Below, piece after piece: positions 45,336 through 56,280 of a DNA stretch of 64,000 bases (within the stretch, counting starts at the first letter, position 1; each line of letters starts with the position of its first letter). The stretch is taken from NCBI RefSeq assembly GCF_014898055.3, contig NW_023601543.1:64369782-64433781 (forward strand), written 5' to 3'. Source of the DNA: Talpa occidentalis (taxonomy: Eukaryota > Chordata > Mammalia > Eulipotyphla > Talpidae). The notes under the pieces were generated by a model. The model was not told the origin of the DNA, ran no database searches, and saw only the letters and a list, made by a program, of their open reading frames with translations. Made by a program: the position numbers and the translations under genes.

Positions 45336-45910
45336 GTGATGGTTAATCTTATATGTCGACTTGCTTGGGTACAGTGCGTTCTGGTGATGTCGCTCATAGT
45401 CCACCTGACCAGTCCATTGTGCGCCTCCTTCCCCTTCCCCTCTGACTGCCTCTCTTTCTGCTGTGTTTTCTAAGTAGGTGGTCAAACATTTTGTATGTTT
45501 CTGTGAGGGTGTTTCTGGATGAGATTCATATTGAAATCAGTGAGCTTTGAGTAAAGCAGATTGTTCTGCACAGCGTGGGTGAGCCTCATCCAATCAGTTG
45601 AAGGCCTCAATAAAACAAAAGATTAACCTTTTTTAACCTAAGCATGAAGGAAATGAGCTAGCAGCTGACCACTGGACTTGAACTGCAACATCAACTCTTC
45701 CCTTGGTCTCCAGACTGATGCTCTACCTTGCAGATTTCAGACATGCCAGTCTCCAGTCAATTCCTTAAAATTTCTCTCTCTCTCAATATACACATCTATA
45801 GCTATATCTAGAGGGAGATCTATATCTATATGGGGAGATGATAGCTAGATATAGATTTATAGATGCAGATATAGATACGCACATAGACACATCTGGCAAA
45901 TCCTGACTCA
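45336..45910 (+). mobile_element. MLT2-like ERVL LTR with a foreign insert
   Basis: The plus-strand LTR begins GTGATGGTTAATCTTATATG and continues CGACTTGCTTGGGTACAGT. It is then interrupted by 102 bp and resumes GGTCAAACATTTTGTATGTT, GTGTTTCTGGATGAGATTCA, CAATCAGTTGAAGGCCTCAA, ending in a GATA/TATC simple repeat (45778-45895). The same family is at 5440-5953 on the minus strand. The 45376-45477 interruption is not LTR sequence and recurs at 46203. Confidence 0.75.
45376..45477 (+). repeat. 102-bp duplicated segment, copy 1
   Basis: The segment from GCGTTCTGGTGATGTCGCTC to GTGTTTTCTAAGTAG lies inside an MLT2-like LTR. It matches 46203-46304 over its full length without gaps, with nine differences that I count (about 91%). 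Confidence 0.93.
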
Positions 45911-46127
45911 TGCAGTAACTCCCAATTTAGTGCAGAGTTTGGGGTGTGGGGGTGGATACCTCCTTGGCTATGGAGGTGTGCCCACAGCTCAGGCTTGACT
46001 CATCAGTAGAGACCAACCACTACTAGCCACATAGACAGACATGTGACACAAACATGAGGAACAAGACCTAATTCTGGAACGCTGATTAGAACTCTTTAGA
46101 AAGAGAAGCGCTCTTTCTTTTATAAAG

Positions 46128-46202
46128 TTTTTTTTTTAATTGAGGTAATGTTGGTTTACATCATTGTTTGTGTTTTAGAAATATAGGGTCCCCCACACCC
46201 CT
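46128..46202 (-). mobile_element. L1 3' terminus, antisense
   Basis: A T-run followed by AATTGAGGTAATGTTGGTTT and ACATCATTGTTTGTGTTTTA is the antisense of the same L1 3' end seen on the plus strand at 61212-61496. It stops where the 102-bp duplicate begins. Confidence 0.7.
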
Positions 46203-46304
46203 GCATTCTGGTGATGTTGCTCATCGTCCACCTGACCAGTCCATTGTGTGCTTCCTTCCGCTCCCCCTCTGACTGCCTCTCTTTCTGCTGCATTTTCTAA
46301 GTAG
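46203..46304 (+). repeat. 102-bp duplicated segment, copy 2
   Basis: The segment from GCATTCTGGTGATGTTGCTC to GCATTTTCTAAGTAG directly follows an antisense L1 terminus. It may be L1 3'-end sequence of a lineage-specific L1, which would explain one copy as part of a longer insertion. The other copy inside the LTR has no L1 tail beside it. Confidence 0.93.
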
Positions 46305-46639
46305 CAGGATGGAAGCCTGGAGCTGCCAATGGAGCGTCTTTGCCATCACTCCAGAGAATCTTTCCTGACAATGAAGTCAACACAAAGGAGGGCAGAGCCA
46401 ATAAATTGGAACATGGGGAGAGAATGAGTAGTAATGATAGCATTTGAATGCCTAGATCCAGTCATGCCTGAAACTACCTCTGAACTTTTTAGTTACATGA
46501 ACCAATAAATTCACCATTCTCAGATAGTTTGGAATGAATTTCTGTGACATTCAACAGAAGAATTCTAATTGATTCAGTAACGCAGAGCCTTTTTGTCTAA
46601 TGAGTGTGACTGAATGGGTCAGCCCCATGAGGGTAAGGG

Positions 46640-47240
46640 TACATGGGGAGACAATGACAGAAAACCCGTGGTTGCTTTGCTTATATATCCTGGGAGGTTG
46701 ATGTCTTGTGTATGAATGATTGAGGAGGCCTTATGAAGCTGGAGTCCTCTGTGGCTACCTGTTAATTGTGCTGACCCTTGATGAATGACAGCTCCCAGGA
46801 TTCACGCCTTGCCACATGGATTCTGTGGGCTTATCCATGGAACTTGCTTTGGCTAGAGGGGTATTAGCCAGCATCATGTAAGTAGAGGCTTAATAAGTGG
46901 CTCCACATTGGAATTATCCTCTTGGAATATTCCCATTTGGTGCCCGGTCACCATACTGTGAGGAAGTCCAAGCTAGGGCGTGGAGAGGGACTGTGCAGGA
47001 GTGCCATGCAGCCCTGCTAACAGCCAGTGACAGCCCACAGGACTGAATGATGTCATCTTGGATGTTTCAACCCCAGTTGAACCTCCAGATGTCTACACCT
47101 GCATGTGTGATCTCAAATGACAGAAGATCTGCACAGTTAGCCCATAGACTTCTGAGAGAAATAATTAATTATGGCTATTTGAGGCCACTAAGTTTTGGGA
47201 TAATTTGTTGGGTGGCAACAGATAACACCCTCCACACCAA
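46640..47240 (+). mobile_element. MLT1-type LTR, diverged
   Basis: The 3' part is recognisable (CTGAGAGAAATAATTAATTA, TGAGGCCACTAAGTTTTGGG, ATAATTTGTTGGGTGGCAAC, AGATAACACC). The 5' part is weak. Solo LTR. Confidence 0.55.
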
Positions 47241-47879
47241 ATGTTAGCAATACATGAATGAGGGTAAGTTACCAAGAACTCCGCTGGGGTTGGTGACATG
47301 TGCCCCAACCTAAAGGGTCAATGGTTGCGATGGCGCTCTGGGTACATGTGTTGTCTACATGTTAAAGAGCTGGCTTAGGTTGTGTCATTTGGTGAGGGCC
47401 AGTGACGTCCTCGAGCTCTGGGGAGGCTCCACAGGACTGGGCACCATCCTCCAGGGCTTGTACTCCCCTGCCTCCCCTGGCTCTCTGGGCCTCTGGGGAG
47501 ATGTGGGGCATAGAGGTACCAAGAGACAGTACTCCACTGTCTTCAATTTCAGCAGTTCTCTGCTCTAGTGATGAAGTGAGCATTGGTGGCCTTCATAAAT
47601 CACGCCTAGAGGTGCAGGCTTGAGGGGTGCTGGGGAGCTATAGGCAGAGCTTATAGCATTCAGGGAACCTACCATCTCATTATTTGGACTAGAGAGATGG
47701 CCCCTGCAATGGTCAACCTGATAGAAGGATCTGGACACTATGAAATTTTCAATGTCACCTAAAATCTATTTTTGTGTTTGTGCATTAACACATACAGGGA
47801 TTGCTTTGGTAAAGATTGTGAAGGAAGGACTGTGAGAACAGCAGCCTTTCAATTATTACTTAGTTAAAATTCATAATAC
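47241..47879. other. Unassigned noncoding stretch
   Basis: No gene or repeat named; three overlapping 60-70-codon frames on both strands have no motif. Confidence 0.4.
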
Positions 47880-48020
47880 TAATTTCTCAAATGTATAGAG
47901 TGCTTACTATGGGCCAAGCACCGTGCTTAAGTGCCTATATGCCTCATCCCATCCAACACCCCTTAAATTCCTATGAGGAAGATTCTGATATTATCCCATT
48001 TTAATAGACAGGTAAACTCA
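47880..48020 (+). mobile_element. MIR SINE
   Basis: AGTGCTTACTATGGGCCAAG, CACCGTGCTTAAGTGCCTAT, TTCCTATGAGGAAGATTCTG and TATTATCCCATTTTAATAGA follow the MIR core. Confidence 0.8.
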
Positions 48021-48429
48021 AAACTTACATGACTTAGGTTGGCTTTTCACCAGAATCAGACCCTAAGCTGAGGTTTGAGTGCGAGTGGTAAATGAAAAGT
48101 GGTGATTACAGAGGCACCAGGAGGAAGTAGGGGTAGGGAGCAAGAGCAGTAATGAGCAGGTTACTTCTGTGCAGCTGGGATCCCATCCTCCCGGGGAACT
48201 CTGGGAGACTGTAAAACATGCCTTCATGGTGTCCCAGCCAGGGGCAAGGGAGCTGAGGGATTTGTCCTCTAACTCCTGAGCTCCTTGGTTGAAGACTCAT
48301 CTTTCTTGGCACCTCTGCCCTTCCTTTGGAAAGTGGCATGTGCTCCTGCACCCAGCGAAAGCCATCGGGTTTCTTAAAACTTCTTGTAGTAAGTAGCTGC
48401 CAGTTTGTATGGGAGTAGTGAGTGCCAAG

Positions 48430-48560
48430 TGCACGTAAGCAGGGCACTGGCAGCATCTGCCACATTAAGTACTTGACCAGGGTCACAGCGATGGTAAGTG
48501 ATGGAGTTGCAACTTGAACCTAGTCGCCTGACTCCAAGTGTGTGCCCTTGACCCCTATGT
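48430..48560 (+). mobile_element. MIR-like fragment
   Basis: CTTGACCAGGGTCACAGCGA, GTTGCAACTTGAACCTAGTC and GCCTGACTCCAAGTGTGTGC correspond to the 3' half of MIR. Confidence 0.55.
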
Positions 48561-49619
48561 TCCTTTACTTCTCTCTTGGCAGAAAGAATAGGCACATAGA
48601 CGGGGCCTTTTCTGAGGACCCATTTAAATGGTGTTAAAATAATTCATTCTAATAAAGGCAAAGCCACACCTTGAAAGGATACCAGCGAGTCTGCAGAATA
48701 AATACGTCCTGACACCCCCCTGAGCTGCTCCTGCTGTGGAGAAATGCTCCCCACAGATGCTGACCTTCTACGTGGGAGGCCCTGGGAGGCAGGCGCTGCT
48801 CTGGGTCCGCTGCACCCCCTGAGAGTGCCTGGCTGGCCCCTGTCCAGGGCCAGGGAGTGAGATCAAAGGCTTTGCCACTCACTTGGGGGATCTTAGTGAG
48901 CGCCATAATTATATATACCCCCAGTGGGCTGCAGTGAGGCAGAAGAGGCAAAGTCACAAGCAAGGTGTCAGGCTGTGTTGCCTCTGATCAGTCCAGATTT
49001 GCACTGTGGATCCCCAACATGCTCCCAGGGCCCCCCAGACACGTGTGCTGACCAGAAGGTGAGCAGCAGGCCCAGTGAGAACCCAGCCATTGGAGGAGGG
49101 AAGAAGGCAGGGTGGGGCCTGGCTAAGGCTGGAGGGGAGAGGAGAGCTTGCTAGCAGAGCTCTGGCATTTGCTGGAGAGAACCTTGGGCCTTGGGAAAAC
49201 ACAGACCCCATGGAGGCGATTAACCTGCTCCTCTGGAGAGAGCCTTTCAAAACCAGCCTCAGGCTACAAGTGATCCTGAAACCGCCTCCAAGCTCTGGGC
49301 CCCAGTGGAACAGACTTTCCAGCAGAGAATGGTCCAGAGGTGGAGAACTTGAGAGAGATCTCTCACGTCTGAGGTGACCTCAGAGAGAGGGGATTGGGGG
49401 GGAGGTGTCCTTAGGGCCTGAGGAGGGCCTGGGGGGCCCTCTGGGAACCTGCAACCCAGTCTGTGCTCAGAAGATGCTGGCTCAGCTGCCTTGCCCAGGG
49501 GGGTTAGCGGCAGGGCTGAGCAGGAACCTGGCGCAGCTTCTACCCCCACCCTGCTTCATAATTCAGCAGGGCCCTGCCGGTTTCTTCCTTCCCTCCTGTC
49601 GCCCAGTCGTCACTTTCCT
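48561..49619. other. Unassigned noncoding stretch
   Basis: GC-rich, no gene or repeat named. Opposed frames of about 100 codons carry no motif. Confidence 0.4.
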
Positions 49620-50160
49620 TGGTGGATGAATTTCAGAGTGGGCAGGGAGTGCCTCACCCATCTTTCTGGAAATCTATGCTCTTTGAACCAGTCTCATCAG
49701 TATGATGAAGAAATAGAGAGCAGATCTAATCTATTGGCGTGTTTTTCTAATTACCAGATTGATTTACCAGAGAAATCTCCCCAGGAATTTGACTTCCCTG
49801 CAAGGTCTTTGCAAGCTCTAAATTTGTTCTCTGAAAAAAAAAAGCTCAACCAAATCCACACAGATTTGGGGGAACCGGGTCCCTCTAATCAGGGCGCAGA
49901 GCTTATTTGTTTTCTAATGGAATCTGAATAGAATTTACCGCACAGCCATTCCGTGCGGAGTGCATTCATATTTTTAATTAACAAATTAGGAGCTATTTTG
50001 CTCCCCTTTGAACAGCAGTCATGTGGGCCTGGTTCCTTTTCGGCCAATTTAGTCAACTCGGATGATTTTAATTACAACAGTCACGAGCCCCAGAAATTCC
50101 TGCATCTGACAGCTTTGCGACCTGGTCCATTGACTCTCATTTAAAAGCGAGTTCTCCCTG
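49620..50160. promoter_or_regulatory. Candidate conserved enhancer-like element
   Basis: Repeat-free sequence with homeodomain-type TAATTA cores (TTCTAATTACCAGATTGATT, ATTTTTAATTAACAAATTAG, GATTTTAATTACAACAGTCA) is interspersed with retained CpGs (CCGTGCGGAG, CACGAGCCCC). The texture is typical of vertebrate conserved noncoding elements and unlike the flanks. The 146-codon frame through it is not convincing. Function is inference. Confidence 0.3.
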
Positions 50161-50424
50161 AACAGAGATCTCCGAGGGCACCGGTGGGTGTCAGGAGAGG
50201 GGGCCAGGACTGCGCCCCTGGGCACAGGCAGAGAAGAACCTCATTTAACATTTTGAGACCCATTCATCCTGACGACAAGGGTGCCGGTTCTTCCAGGCTC
50301 CACCTTGACATTTTTAAGAAGCAGCGGCCCCGGTAGAAAGAACTTCTGAAACACATAGTCGGTTAAGAAACTGGTGTTAGCGCTTGACTCTGCCATCCTT
50401 TCCTCAGGAACTTGTCCTTGTCCT

Positions 50425-50580
50425 CAAATATTAACATGCACATGCACACCTCCCCTGGGGGTCCTGTTAACATGCAGATTCGGATTCAGTTGGCTTGGGG
50501 TGGGGCCTGTGATTCTTCATTTTCAACAAGCATAGACCAGCGCGGCTCAGCTAGGAACCATACTTTGAAAGGCAAGGTTT
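50425..50580 (+). mobile_element. MER5A-like hAT DNA transposon
   Basis: TCGGATTCAGTTGGCTTGGG, TGGGGCCTGTGATTCTTCAT, TTTCAACAAGCATAGACCAG and CATACTTTGAAAGGCAAG follow the 3' two thirds of MER5A. Confidence 0.6.
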
Positions 50581-51572
50581 TGGGCTGGTTTATCCACTTG
50601 GGGGTGGGTGGATGGGGACTCCAGAGTCTAGAAGGAGGTCAGTTGCCTGAAACATGCTGACCTAAAATGCAGGTCCAGGGGCAACTGGGTTTGGGTGTGG
50701 GCCTAGGTCGGAGTCTTTGGAGTGGTCAAAGTATCTCCCTAGGAATGCTGCCGCACCAGACACCTCACTCCCATGGTCCTCCCGCAGCACATTCCCCATC
50801 CAAGGTGGTTGCCTGAGCCCTCCAGGCAAGACAACTTTGGAGACCTTGGCTGACCACTGCGGAGCATTCAACCACGAAGGGCTGCTGAACAGGAGTTTGG
50901 GGAGGTCAGGATTTTTGCGGGGGGTTGATGGAGCCAGCAAACCACTTTGGAGGCAGAGAGAGTCCATTCTGGAAACAAATCTGTCCCCCAGCCCTCCCTA
51001 TGCTGGCAGAATGGATGCTGAATTAGCAAAGCAGAGAGAACCCGGGAACACAATGTTCCCTGAGAGGTTGCAATCAAAAGGGTCCCAGCCCCCCACCCCC
51101 TGCTGAGAATTCTGTGAATTTATGATGTGTCGACAGTTTGAGCCCCAGCACATAGCAGTCTGATGGGCTACAATTAGGAGTGTGTGCTAAGCCCCTCCCG
51201 ATTCCTCCATCATGTATTCATGGAATTTATGTGGTATCAGCAAAGTAAGCCATGTGCACATTTGGGGCAGGAATTTTAGAACCATGATGTAATCATCCCC
51301 AGAGAGGTGGCCATGTGAAGAGAAAAGAATAACAGTAAAGATGAACTAAAAATTCCAAGCTTATTTGGATCTGGATTCAAAACAAACTATGTGGCAGAAT
51401 TATTTTTATGACATTTTTGCGACTCTTGGATATTTGCACACTGTGTATTTGATGACATTAAAGAATTTCTTGTTAATTTTGTGGTGTGATAATGGAACTA
51501 TCACAGGGTCTTTATCTTTAGTGATGCCTGCTGAAATATGGATGAAATGATATGATGTCTGGGATTTGCTTT
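50581..51572. other. Unassigned noncoding stretch
   Basis: No gene supported. The 129-codon frame at 50717-51106 and the opposed 101-codon frame at 50662-50967 are mutually exclusive and unsupported. The end may include L1-like AT-rich sequence (51.36-51.57 kb). Confidence 0.4.
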
Positions 51573-51811
51573 AAAATATTATAGAGAGGTGGCTCAGCGG
51601 TTGAGCGCTGGGTTGCGAAGAGTCTCTGCAGCGCCGGTTTGATCCCCGACTGGGCGAGGGTCCCACGTGGCGCGCAGAGCCGCCCACTGAGCAGTGTACT
51701 ACTCACTCTCTGAATTGTGCCTCTGACTGTAATTGTATAATAAATAATAAATAAATCTTAAAAAAAAAAAAAATTAAAAAAAAAATTAAAAAAAATAAAA
51801 TATTATAGAGA
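51573..51811 (+). mobile_element. tRNA-derived SINE, type B with internal deletions
   Basis: The head GTGGCTCAGCGGTTGAGCGC and B-box-like GGTTTGATCCCC are followed by a shortened body (GCCGCCCACTGAGCAGTGTA) and a long A-rich tail with ATTAAAA interruptions. The 15-bp duplication AAAATATTATAGAGA lies at 51573-51587 and 51797-51811. The body is about 60 bp shorter than in other type B copies. Confidence 0.9.
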
Positions 51812-52687
51812 CAGGAGACATGAATGAAGGTATGATAGATTGATCATGAATTGATAATTGTTGGAGTGGTGCAATGGTACATGGGGTTTAATCCTATAAT
51901 TCTATTTTCACATGTTTCAAATTCCCCATATTAAATAGTGGGGGGGAACCATGGTGCACATGGTTCATTTTGCTGATAGCACATAAATTCGTGAATCCAT
52001 GATGGACGGGAGGGGAGTGGCAGGGAGGGGAGAGAACATTACTGAGCGTTCCAAGACTGTGTAGAAGACATTGCCCTCATCTCCCCTACCCTCCTGACTT
52101 GGTGGGGTGGGGTTGGGGGGTGGCATGATGATCAGAACATGATGAGCCAATCTAGCCAGAACTTCGTGATGACTACAAAGGAAATGAATGAAAATTCACT
52201 TTCAAAGAGGTGGGGGGGGGGCTTACTCTTTTACTCTGGGGAGAAAACACTAGTCTATTCTGGAATATGCCTCCAAAGCTCTAATTTATGTCATCCGTCT
52301 GTCTCTGTGGATCCCCTTCTGGCTTTTCAGTTGAGGAAGACCTTGGGGTCATCTTATCGATTTGTTTGAATCCCCTTTTTACCCAGTGCTGGTAGATTAG
52401 CTGCCCCAAGCAGATGGCAAGGCTGTTGGGGGTGAGATTCTGAGGTGGGAAATGGACTGCACCATGTTTATCATAGTCAAAGCTAACCAAGGTCAAAATG
52501 ATCAACTCAAACTGAGTTGTCTCAGGGACAGCGAGGAAAGGCACCTAGGTGTGTGCGATGCCATTCGATGACATTCACCCGATGGTGAAATTGCCAGTGA
52601 CGCATTTCTCAGAATGTGTTCCCATCATGAAGCCACATGTGATTAGTTGTGGTCGTTGGGGACTTTCCTACTCTTTGTGACCATTTT
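51812..52687. other. Unassigned noncoding stretch
   Basis: AT-rich start possibly L1-like, a GGTGGGGTGGGGTTGGGGGG tract near 52.10 kb and a G9 run at 52.21 kb. No gene. Confidence 0.4.
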
Positions 52688-52957
52688 AAAATTATGCAAA
52701 GAGGGCTTCCCCCATGGTGCAGCAGGTTGAGCGCAACACTGTGAAGCTGTCAATCCCGGCCAGCCAGGGAGAGTCCCACGTGGTGTGGCAGACCTCTCCT
52801 GTCTCGCCCGCTGCTCCCCTCAGCAGTGTATTTTGGTCCGTCTGCCTGTTCTGCACCGCACTGTTTCTGATGAATCCTCTCACCCTCCCGCGCCTCTGGT
52901 CTGCACCCCAGCTCTTGTATAAGTAAAAAATAAATCTTTTAAAAAAATTATGCAAAG
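52688..52957 (+). mobile_element. tRNA-derived SINE, type A
   Basis: Plus-strand SINE from GGGCTTCCCCCATGGTGCAG to an AAATCTTTTAAAAAA tail. The perfect 14-bp duplication AAAATTATGCAAAG flanks it at 52688-52701 and 52944-52957. The B-box is degraded (GTCAATCCCGG). Confidence 0.93.
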
Positions 52958-52959
52958 GC

Positions 52960-53470
52960 CCTTGCCAAGCCCTTTTGTCCAATACACTGCTGGTGAGAGT
53001 GTAAATTGGTTCAAGCTCTTTGGAAAGCTGTTTAGTGATATCAGCTAAAGCTAACCCCCAATCTATGACCCAGCAACTCCATGTGTCATTGTGTGCTACA
53101 GAACAGTCATGGCAGTAGCTTTATTGACGATGCCATCAAGTGGAAACAACCCAGACATCCGTCAATATGAGGATGGAGAAATAAACTGTGGACTATTACA
53201 CAGCAATGACAAAGAAAGGAACGTGGGTGCGTCTCATGGGAAAAAAAATGTTGAGCAAAGAAGCCAGATACAAAATCATATAGAGTAAATGATGTGCTGC
53301 GTTTATAAGAAGTTCAAAAACAGTCCAAACTAATTGATGTTGATGAGAATCATACTAGTGGTGACCTTTGGAGGGTTACTGGTTGGAAATGGTTGCAAGG
53401 ATGTTTTCTGTGCCACTGGCAACAAGGTATTTCTTATTTCTTCCATTCAAAAAGACATTGGTTTTATCTT
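52960..53470 (+). mobile_element. L1 LINE fragment, ORF2 3' end region
   Basis: CTGGTGAGAGTGTAAATTGG, TTGGAAAGCTGTTTAGTGAT, GACCCAGCAACTCCATGTGT, AAGTGGAAACAACCCAGACA and ATAAACTGTGGACTATTACA are classic L1 sequence from the end of ORF2 onward. Highly diverged and not coding. Confidence 0.8.
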
Positions 53471-53499
53471 TTTTTTATCTGGGGGAATATTTAAATTGC

Positions 53500-54500
53500 C
53501 TCCCTAGTAGCTCAAGGTTCTCACTCGCAAACAACAGCATCCACTCTAAGTTGTTTGAGCAGACAGGGATTTATTAAAAGCTATTAAGTGGCCAAGGAAT
53601 CTTTAGGAGGGCCAAAGACCTGGCCTTGGATGCTTCCAAGCCAGGGTAAAGCTGCCAGGACAACTTAGCAGGAAACATCCAGCCATGCCAAGTGGATGTT
53701 CTTGCTAAAACATCCTTGAGTCCTCTGCCTACTGTTCAGTACCTTTGCCCCTCAGCACTGGGTGTCAGAAGTTCTGCCTCTTTGGGTGTCCTTGGGTGTC
53801 CCAAGCCAGGTACCTCTGCTACAGTTCTTTTTTCTTTTTTAAGATTTATTTATGTATGCATACAAGAGCTGGGGCGTAGGTCAGAGGTGCAGGGAGTGAG
53901 AGAGTGGGGCACAGAACAGGCAGGCTGACTGAAATACACTGCTGAGGGGAGCAGCGGGCAAGACAAGAGGTCTGTTGCTTCGGCCAGGGAATCGAGCTCG
54001 TGCTGCAGTGGCTGGTGATAGCTTGATAGCTCTGTCTTTAACCGCTGTACCACCAGGGAGGCCCCTCTGCCACAGTTCTTGCCAGAAGACCTGACGTCCT
54101 TGAGTAGGACTGATGCCTCACACTACTCACATTCACACCCAAATATTACTGAGTGTGACTGATTGGTGGAAACACAGGTCATGTGCCTGACCCTGCCTAG
54201 AGCGGATCCTGGGAGTTGTAGACTTTAGCTTTCAGCTGCTATAGTAGAGGAAGGCAAACTAAGCTCAGTGAGATGGGAGTAAAGGGAGCTAACCACATTT
54301 CCCTTTTGCCTTTTACTTTTTCATTAGAAACTGGGCAGCCAGCACAGGGAAGTGGTATAGCACAGTCCTTGTCCTTGGTGGGGAGACTGGAAGCTTCTTT
54401 TCCATGGATCTTGTCCACATTTAGCCCTGCATGATTCTCTCCCATGCCCTGAAACAGGCCTTAGCTGGCTTTCAGTTGAATTCCTCCACATAGTTAGCTA
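53500..54500 (-). repeat. Probable old repeat split by a SINE, family not assigned
   Basis: AGGGATTTATTAAAAGCTAT, GCCAAGGAATCTTTAGGAGG on the left and GACTGATTGGTGGAAACACA, GATCCTGGGAGTTGTAGACT on the right resemble one old antisense LTR/LINE element interrupted at 53830. The name is uncertain. Confidence 0.35.
53813..54080 (-). mobile_element. tRNA-derived SINE, type A
   Basis: Minus-strand SINE with tail TTAAGATTTATTTATGTATG and head ending TGTACCACCAGGGAGGCC. Flanks CCTCTGCTACAGTTCTT (53813-53829) and CCTCTGCCACAGTTCTT (54064-54080) differ at one base of 17. The head contains CCACCAGGGAGG, reminiscent of a CTCF core. Confidence 0.92.
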
Positions 54501-54655
54501 GGAAAAACCAAAATCACTGATTTGGAAAACACTATAGAACCATGGGCCAAATTTCACCCACAAAGAAATGGGAATAACTTGCAGGCCACTTCAGGGGAAT
54601 GTCTCTCAATATGCTCTTCACTTATTTTCTGAACAAGTCACAGACTTTTTGACTT

Positions 54656-54939
54656 AGAAACCATATTTGAGGGGGCCTCCCTGGTGGATCAAGGGGTTAA
54701 GATGCAACACTATGAAGCTATCCGCAGCCACTGCAGCACGAGTTCCATTCCCGTTCAGGGAGGTGACCCACATGGCACAGCAGACCTCTCCTGTCTCCCC
54801 CGCTGCTCCCCTCAGCAGTGTATTTCAGTACATCCGCCTGTTCTGCTCTCCATTTTGTCTCTGGTGAATCCTCTCAACCCTACATCTCTGGACTGCCCCC
54901 CAGCTCTTGTATGCATTTAAAAAAAGAAACCATATTTGA
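54656..54939 (+). mobile_element. tRNA-derived SINE, type A
   Basis: Plus-strand SINE starting GGGGGCCTCCCTGGTGGATC with the 15-bp perfect duplication AGAAACCATATTTGA at 54656-54670 and 54925-54939. The tail lacks the usual AAATAAATCTTT and is only A-rich. It forms an inverted pair with the SINE at 53813-54080. Confidence 0.93.
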
Positions 54940-55590
54940 AAACCCCAGCTGATTTTTGCCAATGTAATAAGATGGATAAATTCATACTCACTGACACAGG
55001 TCTTAGGGAATAATGGTGTGGGAATGTCTTGAGAGGCCTTTTGAGGTAGAAGCTGAGTTGGGATGGGAAAACTACTCTTTAAGAGAAGAGGTGAGGAGTC
55101 TATTTGTACTGAGGGGGCTGGCTGAAGGAAGAAGGGAGTGTGGAGAGAGTCTGCCAGATTGCCTGGAGAAGAGGCTATGTGCTGTGAAGTCGTCACGAAC
55201 CTTACTCAACTCAGCAAGTCGTTGGGGAGAATGAATGGCTGGTGGACTCCAGGATTCTGATTCCAAAGAAAAGAAGAAACCTTAGCACCTGTATTTTTAA
55301 CACCCCTCCTCCACTTGGTTTTCGTGTTGCAATTGGTAGGGGGGAACTAGTGTTGTGGCAGTCCTGTAAAAAATTTTTGACAGTATTAGAATCCCTGTTA
55401 ATCTGGCCTGCTAGAACTATATCTCCAAGTGTTATTTACTTCCTCTGTAAGCAGTTTTTCAAGAGGCACTCACCTCCCACATTTTGTTCCCAACCTCCAT
55501 TCTCCTCTCCCTGCACACACACAGTAAGGCATTGCAGAGAACTGAGGGCTTTGCAGAAATAGATGTTTCCAGAAAACAGATGTTTTCCCA
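54940..55590. other. Unassigned noncoding stretch
   Basis: No gene supported; the 123-codon minus frame at 54825-55196 starts inside the SINE. A short TGCACACACACAG patch is near 55.51 kb. Confidence 0.4.
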
Positions 55591-56280
55591 GTGTGATATA
55601 AGAATGTTTTGGCTGCAAATAATGATAGGTTAGCAAACTAAACGTGGATTAAATAATAAGAACATCTAACGAGAAGTCTGGTTGCAGGGTTAGTTAATTC
55701 AGCTTTTTAGATAGATCATTAAAAATTGAAGATCTTCCCATCCTTCTCCATCATCCTCAGACCATTGCTTCTTAATGTTTAGCCTGTTGCCTCATGATCA
55801 CAAAATGGCTGCAACTACTCCAGGCATCATATCCTGATCCAATCATGTCCAAGGCAGGGCATAAAGAGGAATTCCTCAATATAAGTAAAACCTTTTTTTT
55901 TTTTTTTTAAAGAGGCATGTTTTATTTATTTATTTATTATATTTGTTTGTTTGTTTTGTTTATACATGCACTGGGTACAGTCAGAAGCGCGGGAGGGTGA
56001 GAGAATTCACCAGAGCCAGAGCGGGGAGCAGAGCAGGCAGAAGGACCGAAGTACACTGCTGAGGGGAGCAGCGGGCGGCGGGAGAGGTCTGCGCACCATG
56101 TGGGATCCTCCTCCGGTGGCCGGGGAGCAGCCGGGGATCGAACCGGCGCCGCAGAGGCCGCGGGCAGCTTTGCAACCCAGCGCTCAACCGCTGCGCCACC
56201 GGGGAGGCCCTAAGTAAAACCTTTTTAATTAGGGAGAAGCATCTTACCTCCAAACCATCCAGAAGCCTCCTCCCAAATCC
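55591..56280 (-). repeat. Probable old repeat split by a SINE
   Basis: TTTTGGCTGCAAATAATGAT, CACAAAATGGCTGCAACTAC and GATCCAATCATGTCCAAGGC on the left, and GAGAAGCATCTTACCTCCAA on the right, look like one diverged mammalian repeat interrupted by the type B SINE at 55882-56226. Family not assigned. Confidence 0.35.
55882..56226 (-). mobile_element. tRNA-derived SINE, type B, young-looking, full length
   Basis: Minus-strand copy very similar to 6939-7261, ending GCGCCACCGGGGAGGCCC. The 16-bp perfect duplication TAAGTAAAACCTTTTT is at 55882-55897 and 56211-56226. Its reverse strand has an intact GGTTCGATCCC B-box and many CpGs. Confidence 0.95.
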
